Numbered from the stretch's first letter, positions 1 to 11,482 are shown. The stretch is 63,022 bases of DNA from Methanobacteriota archaeon (GCA_016874685.1 VGTM01000002.1:1-63022), one strand, 5' to 3'. Program-made: numbers and translations. Notes: generated by a model not told the origin, from the sequence alone.

Positions 1-67
1 TAATCTCCTTTTTAACCCCAACTAAACCAATATGTTCCACTATTTCCTTCCTTTTCACGTTAGCCAT
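1..67 (-). CDS. 5' end of a truncated gene, function unknown
   Basis: The reverse strand is open from an ATG at 67 to the window edge and encodes 22 residues beginning MANVKRKEIVEHIGLVGVKK, a charged start typical of a cytosolic protein. It is divergent from the next gene. There is no obvious Shine-Dalgarno sequence, so the message could be leaderless. Too little is present to name a family, and the start is inferred only from the open frame. Confidence 0.45.
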   Translation of the reverse strand, partial: MANVKRKEIVEHIGLVGVKKEI

Positions 68-210
68 AACTAATAATATAACCCTAATTATTATTAAATG
101 TTTCGTCTATTACTATATTTTCATTTTTGTCTATTTTAAGTAATGTTTAAACATAAATACTGGAAAACTAAGATATTTCTATAGATTTTCTTTAGTATGG
201 GGGGATATAC

Positions 211-885
211 ATTAAAACACTTGAATTTTTACAGAAAATTGGTGTGGATACCAGATTTGTGAGTATACTAGATAAAAAAGTGTATATAAATAATTTGAGG
301 TTTTCCAGGTTTTCAAGAAGAAGAGAAGAACGTTTTTTAAATAGATTTTCTGATTTTAAGGTAGTTAGATCCAAGATTTTACAGAAAATCTGTATGCGAG
401 CATCAAAGGTTTTAAGTGACAGTCTTAATCCTCAAGAGCGAATTTTCGTGGTTAAAGGTGCAACTATTTATGACTATGCACTTTATGTAATTTTAGAGCC
501 ATATAGAAGGAAATATGGTATTGAGATCATCCTTGGAGATGATATCAGTGATTCAAAAAACTTGAATACTGATTCCATTGCTCTTTCTCTTACTCTTGAT
601 GATGAAGTGGAAAATATTCTGAAACTGATATTAAAAGGGGTAAAAATAGAACTTTTAAGTTCAAAAATTGAATATGAGGGTATAAATCTTGTTTACCCCC
701 TCATAAATATTCCCAGATCCTGGATCTGTAGTTGGTTGGACGTAGGGGAGGATAAATGTGAATTTTCAGTTATCCACGATCCCTCCAAAGATTTATTGAA
801 GTTTTTAGAAGGAATAATTCCAGATATTAGAGAAAATATTTATAAATCAGCTTATTTTGCATCTTGTAAACATAAAAACATCTAA
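211..885 (+). CDS. Conserved-looking hypothetical protein with apparent ATT start
   Basis: I do not recognise this protein of about 224 residues. The first conventional start in frame is GTG at 244, but the frame is open upstream to 196 and a run of six G (199-204) sits 6 nt before an in-frame ATT at 211, which would begin (M)KTLEFLQKIGVDTRF. The basic N-terminal third (RFSRFSRRREERF) suggests RNA or nucleotide contact. The C-terminal part (YPLINIP, then IIPDIRENIYKSA) faintly recalls the tail of TtuA/Ncs6-type PP-loop proteins, but no SGGxDS loop is present. A nucleotide-related role is therefore only a guess. It is convergent with rfcL, separated by an AT-rich spacer. Confidence 0.6.
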   Translation: MKTLEFLQKIGVDTRFVSILDKKVYINNLRFSRFSRRREERFLNRFSDFKVVRSKILQKICMRASKVLSDSLNPQERIFVVKGATIYDYALYVILEPYRRKYGIEIILGDDISDSKNLNTDSIALSLTLDDEVENILKLILKGVKIELLSSKIEYEGINLVYPLINIPRSWICSWLDVGEDKCEFSVIHDPSKDLLKFLEGIIPDIRENIYKSAYFASCKHKNI

Positions 886-1005
886 AATTTTTTATTTAAA
901 ATGAAATTAAATTTAAATGAAATTAACATTATTATAACTGATTTTCTAACAAAAATTTAATTATTAATTTTTTTGAAATGTTATTTAATATTAAATCTAT
1001 TTTGT

Positions 1006-2469
1006 CTAAAAATGAAAAAGAGAAGTTTGTTTTTCCACTTTATCCTTCTTTTTAGATTTTGATCCTTTATTCTCTGATTTTTCGTTAGTTTTATCTTTTT
1101 TAGGTTTCTTAGATAAAATTTTCGGTTTTTTAGGCGCTGTTTTTGTAGTTTTGTCTTTTTTCATCACCTTTTGGGCCTTTTTAGAAGTAAAATTAGTTTC
1201 AGATGGTTTTTTAACCGATCTGGATTGTTTTCTAACAGATTTTGATGGTTTTTTTAATTTTTTTAATTTTTTGGATCTGAAAAATTTCACCTCTTTATTT
1301 TCAAATCCAAAGTAATTCACCAGTTCATAAGCCATATCGTCATCAGTAAACATGATTTTTAGGTATGGAAACTGGGCAATTGCACCTCTCTTTGAAAGAT
1401 GTAGTCTATTACCAATCTTTTGGGCAATAATATCCATCAAAGCCCTCTTACTCCTACTTTTAGAAAGCATAGCGTAAACTGATGAACCCCGATAGCGTGC
1501 AAATTTCTTGTAGGTTTCATCTTTAGCCAGCCCCACCCCTAAACTCATAAAATCAAATGAATATTTCCAGTAGGTATAGTTGCGGGTTGAAAATGCCCGT
1601 CCGAAATTTATATCAGCGAGTGATACCATTTCGTAAGCTCTCTCTATCTCTTCGGCTTTTTCATATTCATGAGGAATATTTTCTACGATAGTCTCCAGTA
1701 TAAAGGGTGGGTTCACATCTAATCGCATTGAATCTTTAATTTTAGCAAAGTTTTTGCTTTTTAGAACAGTTCGCACTGAATCAAAGACATTGGATACCTG
1801 ATCTTTTTGGGATACTATATCTAGGTCTGCTGATGAGATCTGATCTTTTCCCTGAGCAATTACCTGAAGGTCTCCTATTGCTGACCTCAAATCACCATTA
1901 GAACGTTTTGCAAGGGTTTTTATCACATGTTCCTCAAATTCAATCCCTTCGTTTACACATATTCTCTTTAGGAAGGCTACTATTGAGTTGGTATGAACTT
2001 TTCTTATCTTTATAACCTTGCAATTTCTTTTCAAACTGGTGATTCTTTTGCTGTAGGGATCATTGGCAGTCATAATAATGGGATGATGAGTTTTTTTAAC
2101 AATTTCATTTATGGCTTTAATCCCACCTCTATCATCTGTACCATGAAGTCCATCAACTTCATCGAGTATTATGAGTTTCATTCCATCATGAAATAGCGAA
2201 CGTGAAGCTGAAGCTTCCCCTACAATCCTTTTGATAATATCATAAGATCTTTTGTCACTGGCATTGAGTTCTACAAAATCAGAAAATTCTTTAGCAGTTA
2301 GATGTGCGAATGTGGTTTTACCTGTACCTGGAGGACCTACGATTAGGAGGCATTTTTGAAGGTTTCCAATTAGCCATTGCTCAGCCCATTCTATAACCTC
2401 TTTTTTGGCCTTCAAATTACCAATAAATTCATTAAAATTTTTTGGACTGTATTTTTCTGTCCACAACAT
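1006..2469 (-). CDS. rfcL: Replication factor C large subunit (clamp loader)
   Basis: This is the large subunit of the archaeal clamp loader, which together with RfcS opens and loads the PCNA ring at primer-template junctions. The 487-residue protein has a Walker A motif GPPGTGKT at 45-52 and a DEVD Walker B at 103-106, followed by the RFC collar region. From about residue 395 it becomes a long Lys/Ser-rich tail. It ends in QTSLFHF, a C-terminal PCNA-interacting (PIP) motif as known for archaeal RfcL. It begins one base after the rfcS stop (TAA ATG), so the two are cotranscribed and probably translationally coupled. Confidence 0.96.
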   Translation of the reverse strand: MLWTEKYSPKNFNEFIGNLKAKKEVIEWAEQWLIGNLQKCLLIVGPPGTGKTTFAHLTAKEFSDFVELNASDKRSYDIIKRIVGEASASRSLFHDGMKLIILDEVDGLHGTDDRGGIKAINEIVKKTHHPIIMTANDPYSKRITSLKRNCKVIKIRKVHTNSIVAFLKRICVNEGIEFEEHVIKTLAKRSNGDLRSAIGDLQVIAQGKDQISSADLDIVSQKDQVSNVFDSVRTVLKSKNFAKIKDSMRLDVNPPFILETIVENIPHEYEKAEEIERAYEMVSLADINFGRAFSTRNYTYWKYSFDFMSLGVGLAKDETYKKFARYRGSSVYAMLSKSRSKRALMDIIAQKIGNRLHLSKRGAIAQFPYLKIMFTDDDMAYELVNYFGFENKEVKFFRSKKLKKLKKPSKSVRKQSRSVKKPSETNFTSKKAQKVMKKDKTTKTAPKKPKILSKKPKKDKTNEKSENKGSKSKKKDKVEKQTSLFHF

Positions 2470-3435
2470 TTACTCTGCCTTTGCTTTTGATAAAAACTTT
2501 GTAAGGAGAGCTTCAAGTTGAATTCTTGGATTTGCTCCTTCTCTTATCCGGTAATCGTACTCCCCAATACTTTCAATAAGTTTTATATAATCATTCTTTT
2601 GGATACTTTCTTCAAAAGCCATTCGCGAGACTTCCTGATAAATCTGGGTTATCATATCCTCTCCACTTGTTCCCTGTGTTACCATGATCTCCCTTAAAAG
2701 ATCTCTGGCACCTAAAAAATCACCATCCAATGCTTTATTTATCATTATTCTCACATCTTTAGGTCTTGCTTTTGAAACAACCTCATATACATTTTCTTCT
2801 GTGATCTGGGCGCTGGTGGATGCTGATGATTGAAGGATATTTATAGCTTTTCTCAGATCTCCCTCTGCAAAATAAACAATGCTTTCAATTGCATTTTTAT
2901 CTAAATCAATTTTTTCAGCTTCTGCGACAGTTTCAAGCCTTTTGATGATACCTTCTCCTTTTATAGAAGTAAACCTGAAAATCGCACATCTTGATTGTAT
3001 AGGGTCTATTATCTTAGATGAATAATTACAGGATAGAATAAAAGAAGCAGTCTTGGTATACATTTCCATTTCTCGCCTTAGAGCATGTTGAGCATCCTTT
3101 GTCATGTTATCCACTTCATCTAGGAATATTATCCTGAAAGGTGCACCAACTGGCTTCAATCTGCAGAAATTTTTTATGTTTGTCCGCACCGTATCTATTC
3201 CTCTGGCATCTGAGGCATTTAGTTCAAGAAAATTCTGTCTCCAGTATTCACCAAGAATGGTTTTTGCCAATGCTAGGGCAGCAGTGGTTTTTCCCACTCC
3301 TGCAGGCCCAGAAAACATCAAATTTGGCATACTGCCTTCTTTTACGTATCTTTTAAGTCTCTTAACTATATGATCTTGACCCACAATCTCATCTAAACTT
3401 CGTGGTCTGTATTTTTCAACCCATGGTCCGTTCAT
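2470..3435 (-). CDS. rfcS: Replication factor C small subunit
   Basis: This is the small AAA+ clamp-loader subunit (321 aa from the chosen start). It has Walker A GPAGVGKT (43-50), DEVD Walker B (106-109) and the SRC arginine-finger motif (148-150), all standard for the family. The frame is open for 25 codons upstream, but the ATG at 3435 gives the conserved [11 protein letters not shown] start and has a GGTGATC Shine-Dalgarno directly upstream. I therefore reject the longer version. It is the first gene of the rfcS-rfcL pair. Confidence 0.96.
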   Translation of the reverse strand: MNGPWVEKYRPRSLDEIVGQDHIVKRLKRYVKEGSMPNLMFSGPAGVGKTTAALALAKTILGEYWRQNFLELNASDARGIDTVRTNIKNFCRLKPVGAPFRIIFLDEVDNMTKDAQHALRREMEMYTKTASFILSCNYSSKIIDPIQSRCAIFRFTSIKGEGIIKRLETVAEAEKIDLDKNAIESIVYFAEGDLRKAINILQSSASTSAQITEENVYEVVSKARPKDVRIMINKALDGDFLGARDLLREIMVTQGTSGEDMITQIYQEVSRMAFEESIQKNDYIKLIESIGEYDYRIREGANPRIQLEALLTKFLSKAKAE

Positions 3436-3607
3436 TTGATCACCATTGTTTTTATTTGTTCTGATGATTATTAATATTTGAGTTAATGCTATTGGATTAT
3501 TAAGATACATAAAATAAGCAGGTTAACTAATCTTCTTTTAAGATATTTCCAGTGTATTAGAGATTGAATATTTTGGTGACTGATAGTTTTCTGTGATTTT
3601 TTCGATG

Positions 3608-4459
3608 TTATTTTGGTAATACTGCTCGTAAAGCATCTTCAAGAACATTTACTGGTGGAGTTATACCTGTCCATATCTTGAAAGATTCGATACCTTGATA
3701 TATAAGCATTTTAATTCCAGAAATGGGTTTTAAACCAGCTTGCTCCGCTTCTTTCAATAAACCAGTCTTTATTGGATTGTAAACTAAGTCATTCACTACA
3801 AGGTCACTATGCATCATTTCAGCCTTGACTAGGGGTTTTTCATGGATATTTGGAAACATTCCAATAGGTGTGGTGTTGATCAGTATGTCAGCATCTTTAA
3901 GTTCTTTTTCAAGTTTATCACTAAGATCAGTGGTTTTGACTTGACCATCTAATTTTGCAACAAGGCTTTCTTTTAATAAAATAGCATTTTCTGGTGTTCT
4001 GTTTGCAATTACCACACTTCCAGCACCAGCTATTAGCATCTGAAATGATACTGCACGCGCAGCACCTCCAGCACCTAATATTACGATTTTTTTATCTTTT
4101 ACAGGAGTTTCTTCTTCAATAGCCCTTATGGCACCGATACCATCAGTATTAAACCCTTTTATAATTTTATTTTCAAATTTTAAAGTATTTACAGCTCCAA
4201 TGAGCTCCGCAGATCTATCAATATAATCAAGATAGCTAAGGACTTCAGTTTTATGTGGAATGGTCACATTCAGCCCTTTTATGTCTAGAGATTTGGCACC
4301 AATAATTGAACTTTGTAGCAGATCTTTTTTTACTAAAAAAGGAACATAAACATAATCCATTTTTAGGTATCTAAAGGCAGCGTTGTGCATAGGTGGTGAT
4401 AGGCTGTGTTCGACAGGATCACCTATTATTCCCACAACCTTGGTTTTTCCAGTTATCAT
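3608..4459 (-). CDS. aroE: Shikimate dehydrogenase
   Basis: It reduces 3-dehydroshikimate to shikimate with NADPH in aromatic amino acid synthesis. The 283-residue protein (from the ATG at 4459) has the substrate motif SLSPPMHN (19-26), catalytic Lys in NVTIPHK (K70), NTDG with catalytic Asp near 106, the nucleotide-binding GAGGAA (129-134) and the NADP-selecting NRT (153-155). An AAGGAGAT Shine-Dalgarno (4463-4470) selects this start over one ten codons upstream. A TATA-like TTAATATATAC lies near 4493-4503, so the leader is short. It is a single gene facing away from its right-hand neighbour. Confidence 0.95.
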   Translation of the reverse strand: MITGKTKVVGIIGDPVEHSLSPPMHNAAFRYLKMDYVYVPFLVKKDLLQSSIIGAKSLDIKGLNVTIPHKTEVLSYLDYIDRSAELIGAVNTLKFENKIIKGFNTDGIGAIRAIEEETPVKDKKIVILGAGGAARAVSFQMLIAGAGSVVIANRTPENAILLKESLVAKLDGQVKTTDLSDKLEKELKDADILINTTPIGMFPNIHEKPLVKAEMMHSDLVVNDLVYNPIKTGLLKEAEQAGLKPISGIKMLIYQGIESFKIWTGITPPVNVLEDALRAVLPK

Positions 4460-4786
4460 AATATCTCCTTTAATAAATTTTGCACGCAATAAGTATATAT
4501 TAATCGATTTTTAGAAATTAAAATAGATATTTCAAGTGAAACATAAAAATGAAACTAAAAAGTGAAACTAAAATAATTCTACAAAACAATAGTTTTTAGG
4601 TCTATCAAATCAATTAATAAATAATATCTAAGCTAAACTATTTATTTCCAATGTATAACAGAATAGAACTGTAAAGATATTAAACAAGAAAGATCCATTG
4701 GTATGATATGATAAGAGTGATTGATTTGATTAAAAAATGAAAAAAATTTACATTAAAATAAACATTCTGAATATATGAGGGATATT
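4460..4786. other. AT-rich divergent intergenic region
   Basis: About 330 bp between aroE and the RNA-ligase-partner gene. It holds the TATA-like element for aroE at its left edge. I see no open frame, tRNA or stable hairpin in the rest, which is low-complexity A/T. Confidence 0.5.
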
Positions 4787-5449
4787 ATGCCAGCAAAACA
4801 AAGATTTGTTTTGGATACAACTGCATTTACAGACAACCAGCTTCGAGATGAACTGGCAGATGATGATTTAGCGAATGCTGTGGACGTTTTACTAGATCTT
4901 ATTGCCAGATCCAGAATTAAGCTTAATATGAGTTGTCACATGCCACCTGTTACTTACAAGGAATTTTCAGACTATATGTCACGATATGAATGTCCTGCAG
5001 AAATTATGGTAAAGGCTGAGACCTGGATTGTCAAAAAAACTCCCAACCGATATGACACCAAGATACCTTCTGAGATATTCTTTGAATATGTTCATGATAT
5101 GCGGGAGAGAATGAACAAGGGCATGAGAATATCAGAAACAGCTTTATGGGAGGCGTCAATCGAATCAATGGTAATGACAACAAGAGGTAAAAAAAAGATT
5201 GAAATTGAAGCAGAAGTGATAGGAAAAGCTATAAAAGACTTCAGGAAGAAATATCGAGCAGCTTTAAGGAGAGGTACATTAGACAGCGCTCCAGATCTGG
5301 ATGTATTGCTTCTCGCAAAGGAATTAGGGGCTGGTGTGGTTGCAGCAGATGAAGGTATTAAAGTTTGGTCAGAAAGACTTGGGTTGCGATTTTTAAGTGC
5401 TAAGTCATTTCCAAAAATGCTCAAAGAATATCTGAAGTATTACGAATAA
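4787..5449 (+). CDS. RNA ligase partner protein, PIN-domain
   Basis: This 220-residue protein matches the archaeal 'RNA ligase partner' family, a PIN-domain ribonuclease-like protein often encoded beside an archaeal ATP-dependent RNA ligase. The N-terminal RFVLDTTAFTD supplies the first PIN acidic residue, and DSAPDLDVLLLAKELGAGVVAADEGI supplies the later acidic cluster. The ATG at 4787 is preceded by GAGGGAT (4778-4783), so the ATG four codons earlier is not used. No RNA ligase gene occurs in this window, so the partner must lie elsewhere. The biochemical role is inferred from the family name only. Confidence 0.85.
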   Translation: MPAKQRFVLDTTAFTDNQLRDELADDDLANAVDVLLDLIARSRIKLNMSCHMPPVTYKEFSDYMSRYECPAEIMVKAETWIVKKTPNRYDTKIPSEIFFEYVHDMRERMNKGMRISETALWEASIESMVMTTRGKKKIEIEAEVIGKAIKDFRKKYRAALRRGTLDSAPDLDVLLLAKELGAGVVAADEGIKVWSERLGLRFLSAKSFPKMLKEYLKYYE

Positions 5450-5623
5450 TTTATAATAATTGATAAACTACATTAAAGTTTTTCATCTAAAAAAACTAAT
5501 ATTTAAAATTATTTAATTTAATTATTCTTAAAAAATTATTCTAAAAATATTTTTAACTGTAACATTTAAGATCTTATTTATAGTTTAAATTAACATCCAT
5601 TGATTTTGAGGCGGAGGATACAC

Positions 5624-6922
<1,299 letters not shown>

Positions 6923-6992
6923 TTAAAATGGGGTATGAATCTAATTTAATATTCCTTCGTTCTCTGGGTTATAAACCAAAGGATGATTTAAA

Positions 6993-7409
6993 ATGAAAAA
7001 CGTGGACCTAAACTTTAAACATGAAATAAATGGTAAAAATCTGGTTATAGCAATTGCTCAGGATTATAAAACACTAGAAGTTTTGATGGTTGCATATATG
7101 AACAAAGAAGCCCTACAGAAGACTTTTGATACCGGAAAAGTACATTACTGGAGCACTTCAAGAAATAAAATCTGGCTTAAAGGTGAAAGTTCTGGTAACT
7201 TCCAGATTGTAAAGGATATATATGTTGACTGTGATGAGGATGCTATTCTCCTAAAAGTTAAACAGATTGGTGGAGCCTGTCATGAAGGCTATTTTTCATG
7301 TTTTTTTAGAACAATGAGTGAAAAGGATGAAAATGGATTTAATTTAGTAAAAAAAGTAGTAAAAAAGAGGGTTTTTGACCCTGAAAAAGTTTATGAGGAG
7401 AAAAAATGA
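6993..7409 (+). CDS. hisI: Phosphoribosyl-AMP cyclohydrolase
   Basis: It opens the purine ring of PR-AMP, the third step of histidine synthesis, and here is a stand-alone enzyme not fused to HisE. The 138 residues include the metal-binding DCDED, then QIGGACHEGYFSCFFR with the conserved Cys residues for zinc. Its last four bases overlap the start of the downstream PIN-ATPase gene (ATGA), implying translational coupling to a gene of unrelated function. Confidence 0.93.
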   Translation: MKNVDLNFKHEINGKNLVIAIAQDYKTLEVLMVAYMNKEALQKTFDTGKVHYWSTSRNKIWLKGESSGNFQIVKDIYVDCDEDAILLKVKQIGGACHEGYFSCFFRTMSEKDENGFNLVKKVVKKRVFDPEKVYEEKK

Positions 7410-9229
7410 AAATCGTTCCAGATACAAGTGTAATTGTAGATGGGCGCATCACGAAAATAGTCCAGAAAGAAGAATTTTTAGGATGTGATGTGGTTATCCC
7501 AGAAGCGGTTGTATCTGAGCTGGAATATCAGGCAAATAAAGGTAGAGAAACTGGATTTAATGGTTTAGGTGAACTAAAAAATCTACAAAAATTGTCAAAG
7601 GATGATATAATTATTTTGGAGTATGTGGGTAGAAGACCTACTCGAGAGGAGATTTCTCTTGCAAAAGGAGGAGAAATCGATGCAATGATAAGAGCAACTG
7701 CACACGATCATGATGCAGTCCTGATAACCAGTGATAAAGTTCAAATGGAGGTTGCGAAGGCACAGGGACTTGAAGTCATTTATCTTAAACCAGAAATTGT
7801 GGAATATGGGGAGCTTGGAATAACCAGATTCTTTGATGAGGATACTATGTCATTGCATCTAAAGGAAAACGTAGTTCCCATGGCTAAAAAAGGCAAACCA
7901 GGGGGTATAAATCTTGTAAAAGTGGACACAAGACCGATAACACGTGTTGAACTTGAGAATATGTCAAGAGAAATTGTTGAACGCGCAAAAAGTGATTTTA
8001 AAAGTTTCATTGAAATAGAGCGAGAAGGTGCAACTGTTGTTCAGTTTAGAGAGTATCGTATCTCCATTGCTCGACCACCATTCTCAGATGGATTTGAAAT
8101 AACGGTAGTAAGACCAATAGCCAAAGTATCTCTAGAGGATTATAAACTTCCAGATAGACTTATGGAAAGATTAAGGACTAAAGCAAAAGGTATATTAATA
8201 GCAGGACCTCCTGGAGCTGGAAAAACCACATTTGCCCAAGCTATCGCTGAGTTTTATAGTAAAAAACTTAATGCCATAGTAAAGACTATGGAATCTCCCC
8301 GTGACCTCCAAGTCGATGATGATATAACACAGTATGCACCTTTAGAGAAGGATATGGAAAAAACTGCCGATATATTACTACTGGTACGGCCTGATTACAC
8401 TATTTACGATGAACTTAGAAAAACAAAGGACTTCAGGATATTTGCGGATATGAGATTGGCAGGTGTGGGGATGATTGGAGTTGTACATGCCACAAGGCCA
8501 ATCGACGCTATTCAGAGAATAATAGGTAGAGTGGAGTTAGGGATGATCCCTTCCATCGTTGATACAACTATATTTATTGATAATGGAAATGTTGCTGCCA
8601 TATACGGTGTTTCATTAACAGTGAAGGTTCCAACTGGTATGATTGAAGCAGATCTTTCCAGACCAGTTATTGAAATCCGTGACTTTGAAACTGGAGATCT
8701 GGCACACGAGATCTACACTTATGGAGAGCAAACAATTGTTATGGATGTGGGAGAAACTACATTTGAGAAGACACCAGTGCAGAAAATCGCAGAACGTGAA
8801 ATTATTAAAGAAATAAAAAAGAAAATCCCAGACGCTCATATTGAAGTGGATATGAAATCAGATAAGCGAGCAAATGTCTGGGTTGATGAAAAACATGTGC
8901 CCAAACTTATAGGAAAAAAAGGAAAAACAATTGATGAGATTGAGAAACGAACAGGAATAAAAATTGGCGTTGAATCTTTAGAGCTTAAAGAGATTGAGGA
9001 AAAAATCTCTGTTAATGCGGAACTCGCTGGAAACTATGTGGTCCTAAATTTTGGCAAGGAAGCGATTGGTACACCTTTTGACATTTTGGTGGATGATGAG
9101 TATTTGTTCACAGCTACTGTCGGAAAAAAAGGGACTATCAAAATAAAAAAAGATATAGAACTTGCAGATATTATTATAAAAGCTTTGAAAACAAACAAAC
9201 CCATACTAGCCAGATTGAGACAGGATTGA
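7406..9229 (+). CDS. PIN-domain / secretion-type ATPase / KH-domain protein
   Basis: This 607-residue three-part protein belongs to an archaeal family annotated as PINc/VRR-type ATPase. The N-terminal PIN domain (about 1-140) has acidic residues in [10 protein letters not shown] and [10 protein letters not shown], plus ITSDK. The central VirB11/PilT-like ATPase has Walker A GPPGAGKT (near 265-272). The C-terminal KH domain is marked by [12 protein letters not shown] (near 505), followed by a small beta-rich tail. A nuclease coupled to a motor and an RNA-binding domain suggests RNA processing or degradation, but no substrate can be read from sequence. It overlaps hisI by 4 bp. Confidence 0.9.
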   Translation: MKIVPDTSVIVDGRITKIVQKEEFLGCDVVIPEAVVSELEYQANKGRETGFNGLGELKNLQKLSKDDIIILEYVGRRPTREEISLAKGGEIDAMIRATAHDHDAVLITSDKVQMEVAKAQGLEVIYLKPEIVEYGELGITRFFDEDTMSLHLKENVVPMAKKGKPGGINLVKVDTRPITRVELENMSREIVERAKSDFKSFIEIEREGATVVQFREYRISIARPPFSDGFEITVVRPIAKVSLEDYKLPDRLMERLRTKAKGILIAGPPGAGKTTFAQAIAEFYSKKLNAIVKTMESPRDLQVDDDITQYAPLEKDMEKTADILLLVRPDYTIYDELRKTKDFRIFADMRLAGVGMIGVVHATRPIDAIQRIIGRVELGMIPSIVDTTIFIDNGNVAAIYGVSLTVKVPTGMIEADLSRPVIEIRDFETGDLAHEIYTYGEQTIVMDVGETTFEKTPVQKIAEREIIKEIKKKIPDAHIEVDMKSDKRANVWVDEKHVPKLIGKKGKTIDEIEKRTGIKIGVESLELKEIEEKISVNAELAGNYVVLNFGKEAIGTPFDILVDDEYLFTATVGKKGTIKIKKDIELADIIIKALKTNKPILARLRQD

Positions 9230-9330
9230 AGCTAGAGACATTGATAAGTTTTAATATTAATAATAAATTTATTAATGAGATTAACTGAAAAAATTAGTGA
9301 TATAAACCAATTTATCAGATCTTTTCATCT

Positions 9331-9378
9331 ATTATACTTAAGATTATACCTAGGACTATAGTTAGTATTATACTTAGG
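9331..9378 (+). repeat. Four tandem 12-bp repeats in the leader of the next gene
   Basis: Units start at 9331, 9343, 9355 and 9367 with consensus ATTATACYTAGG. The third copy (ACTATAGTTAGT) is the most diverged. The array ends 8 nt before the ATG at 9387, so the AGG of the last unit plus the next bases forms the Shine-Dalgarno AGGAG. A slipped-strand change here would alter promoter or leader spacing, not the coding frame. Confidence 0.85.
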
Positions 9379-9386
9379 AGATTAGT

Positions 9387-10148
9387 ATGAAAATAGGAGT
9401 ATCAACCCTTGGGCTGTATCCTGAAAAACTTGAAGATATATTTGTACTTCTGGAAGATATTGATGTAAATTACTGTGAAATTATAAATGAATATCCTTAT
9501 GATTTTATCGATCATGATCTGGTAGGTTCTTACAGTTTAGATATTACTATACATGCACCTCTCTCAGATATTAACTTAGCATCTTCTAATGAAGCTATAA
9601 GGATATCTTCAATTTCTCAGATAAAAAATTCTATTGAAACAGCCTCCAAGCTGGATTCTGAAATTGTAGTAGTGCATCCAGGTTATGTTCCGACTTTAGC
9701 CAGGAAATTTAAAGAAAAAGTTGCAAAAAACAGTCATAAATCTCTTAAAGAATGCTCACATTATGCTGAAGATTGTGGAATATCCATGTGCATAGAAAAT
9801 ATGCCTGATATCTCTGAACTTTTATTAAAAGATGTTAATGAGCTTGCAGAGATGGTTGAGGAACTCGATGTTTATATGACACTGGATGTTGGACATGCTC
9901 ACACAATGAACTTCAATGTTGAAGACATGTTAAGATCTGAACGGATAAAACATATACATTTAAGTGACAATGATGGGTCATACGATGATCATAATGCAAT
10001 TGGTAGCGATGGTGTTGACTTTGAAGTACTCTTTGAAAAGTTATATAAAATAAGATATAGAGACATTCTGATAATAGAAGTTAAAAATTTAGATGAGATA
10101 CTGGAAAGTCTTGAATTTCTTAGAAATCTGAAGGTAGATAAACAATAA
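9387..10148 (+). CDS. Sugar phosphate isomerase/epimerase-like TIM-barrel protein
   Basis: This is a 253-residue member of the xylose isomerase-like / AP endonuclease 2 TIM-barrel superfamily. Metal-ligand motifs are visible: IHAPLSD, VVHPGYVP, CIENMPD, TLDVGHAH, HIHLSDNDG and LIIEVKN, in the usual barrel order. Members isomerise or epimerise sugars or act as endonuclease IV, and the length and motifs fit the sugar enzymes slightly better. The ATG at 9387 follows AGGAGATTAGT, whose AGG is the last unit of the upstream repeat. The substrate is unknown. Confidence 0.85.
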   Translation: MKIGVSTLGLYPEKLEDIFVLLEDIDVNYCEIINEYPYDFIDHDLVGSYSLDITIHAPLSDINLASSNEAIRISSISQIKNSIETASKLDSEIVVVHPGYVPTLARKFKEKVAKNSHKSLKECSHYAEDCGISMCIENMPDISELLLKDVNELAEMVEELDVYMTLDVGHAHTMNFNVEDMLRSERIKHIHLSDNDGSYDDHNAIGSDGVDFEVLFEKLYKIRYRDILIIEVKNLDEILESLEFLRNLKVDKQ

Positions 10149-10171
10149 AAGCGTATAATGTGGGAATTAAC

Positions 10172-10852
10172 ATGAAAGTTGCATTAATTGGTGGAACAGG
10201 AGATCAAGGATTAGGTTTAGCATTGAGATTTGTTAAAGCCGGAGAAAAGGTTATAATTGGATCAAGAGACATAAAAAAAGCGGAGAATACTGTAAATACA
10301 ATAAAAAACATGTTAAAAGATGAAGAATGTAGGAATCTTTCGGCCATGAGTAATGAGGATGCAGCGGCTGAAGGTGACATTATTGTATTGACTGTGCCTT
10401 TACAAGCTCAGATAGCAACTTTAAAATTTATAGAGAAGTTTTTAGATGGAAAGATATTTGTAGATGCAACCGTTCCATTGGAAAGTTCATTAGGTGGTAA
10501 ACCTACAAGGTATGTGGATCTATGCCATGGATCTGCTGCTGAACGAACCGCTGAATTCCTAAAGGGTAGAAATACTAACGTAATATCGGCTTTTAATAAT
10601 ATTAGCTCTGCAAGTTTAGTAAATATCAATGAAGATGTAAATTGTGATTGTTTAATATCCAGTGATCATGAGGATGCCAAGAAAGAGGTCATGAAGCTTG
10701 CTGAGAAGATTTCAGGTGTAAGGGCTATAGATTGCGGACCATTGGAAAATGCGAGGATCATTGAAAAAATAACACCTCTACTTATTAATCTTAATATCCG
10801 TAATAAAATAAAAAATGCAGGTATTAGGATTACCGGACTTAGCTTTGAATAA
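10172..10852 (+). CDS. npdG: F420H2:NADP oxidoreductase
   Basis: It transfers hydride between coenzyme F420 and NADP, supplying NADPH for biosynthesis in methanogens. The 226-residue protein begins MKVALIGGTGDQG, the dinucleotide-binding loop of this family, then has VIIGSRD for the NADP phosphate. AFNNISSASL and CDCLISSDHEDAKK are also typical of the family. I chose the ATG at 10172, which matches the family start, over the ATG four codons earlier. It lies close behind the TIM-barrel gene and in front of hxlB. Confidence 0.92.
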   Translation: MKVALIGGTGDQGLGLALRFVKAGEKVIIGSRDIKKAENTVNTIKNMLKDEECRNLSAMSNEDAAAEGDIIVLTVPLQAQIATLKFIEKFLDGKIFVDATVPLESSLGGKPTRYVDLCHGSAAERTAEFLKGRNTNVISAFNNISSASLVNINEDVNCDCLISSDHEDAKKEVMKLAEKISGVRAIDCGPLENARIIEKITPLLINLNIRNKIKNAGIRITGLSFE

Positions 10853-10891
10853 GGTGATAATGACAAATTAAATTTATTTTCGGAGAAAAGA

Positions 10892-11482
10892 ATGGAATAT
10901 ATAAAAAAAACAGCTGAAGGAATAACCAAACATGCAGTCAAGGTTATAGATGGATTAGAAAAGGAAAAAGTAGCCCGTATGATAGACATAATTTCCAATG
11001 CAAAATCTATTTTTATTGTTGGAACTGGTAGGTCTGAGCTTGTAGGTAAAGCATTTGCTATGAGACTCATGCATCTGGGATTTAAAGTTCATGTGATTGG
11101 AGAGGTTACAACCCCAGCTATATGGAAAGAAGATTGTCTAGTGGCGATATCTGGCTCAGGAGAGACCAAAGCAGTTACAATAGCTGCTGAAACAGCTAAA
11201 GATGTAGGAGCTTCTGTAATTGGGATAACAGCTTCTCCGGATTCCACTCTAGGGGGATATTTAGATGCTCTGGTAAAGATAGATAGTAGAACTAAGATGA
11301 TAGCATGGGAGCATTATGACTCCCATGTTTTAAAAGGAACATATGATGATCTTACTCCTTTAGGAACCCTTTTCGAAGACACAACTCTACTTTTCCTTGA
11401 TGGTGTCATAGCTGAATTCATGGCCCTTCTAAACATAAAAGAAGTCGATCTGAAAAAAAGGCATGCCATAATTGAGAAATGA
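10892..11482 (+). CDS. hxlB: 6-phospho-3-hexuloisomerase (SIS domain)
   Basis: It interconverts hexulose-6-phosphate and fructose-6-phosphate. In methanogens lacking the oxidative pentose phosphate pathway this reaction runs toward ribulose-5-phosphate for nucleotide synthesis. The 196-residue SIS-domain protein has IFIVGTGRSELVGKAFAMRL, then CLVAISGSGETK and IGITASPDSTLG, all typical of the family. The usual partner, 3-hexulose-6-phosphate synthase, is not in the window. Confidence 0.92.
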   Translation: MEYIKKTAEGITKHAVKVIDGLEKEKVARMIDIISNAKSIFIVGTGRSELVGKAFAMRLMHLGFKVHVIGEVTTPAIWKEDCLVAISGSGETKAVTIAAETAKDVGASVIGITASPDSTLGGYLDALVKIDSRTKMIAWEHYDSHVLKGTYDDLTPLGTLFEDTTLLFLDGVIAEFMALLNIKEVDLKKRHAIIEK

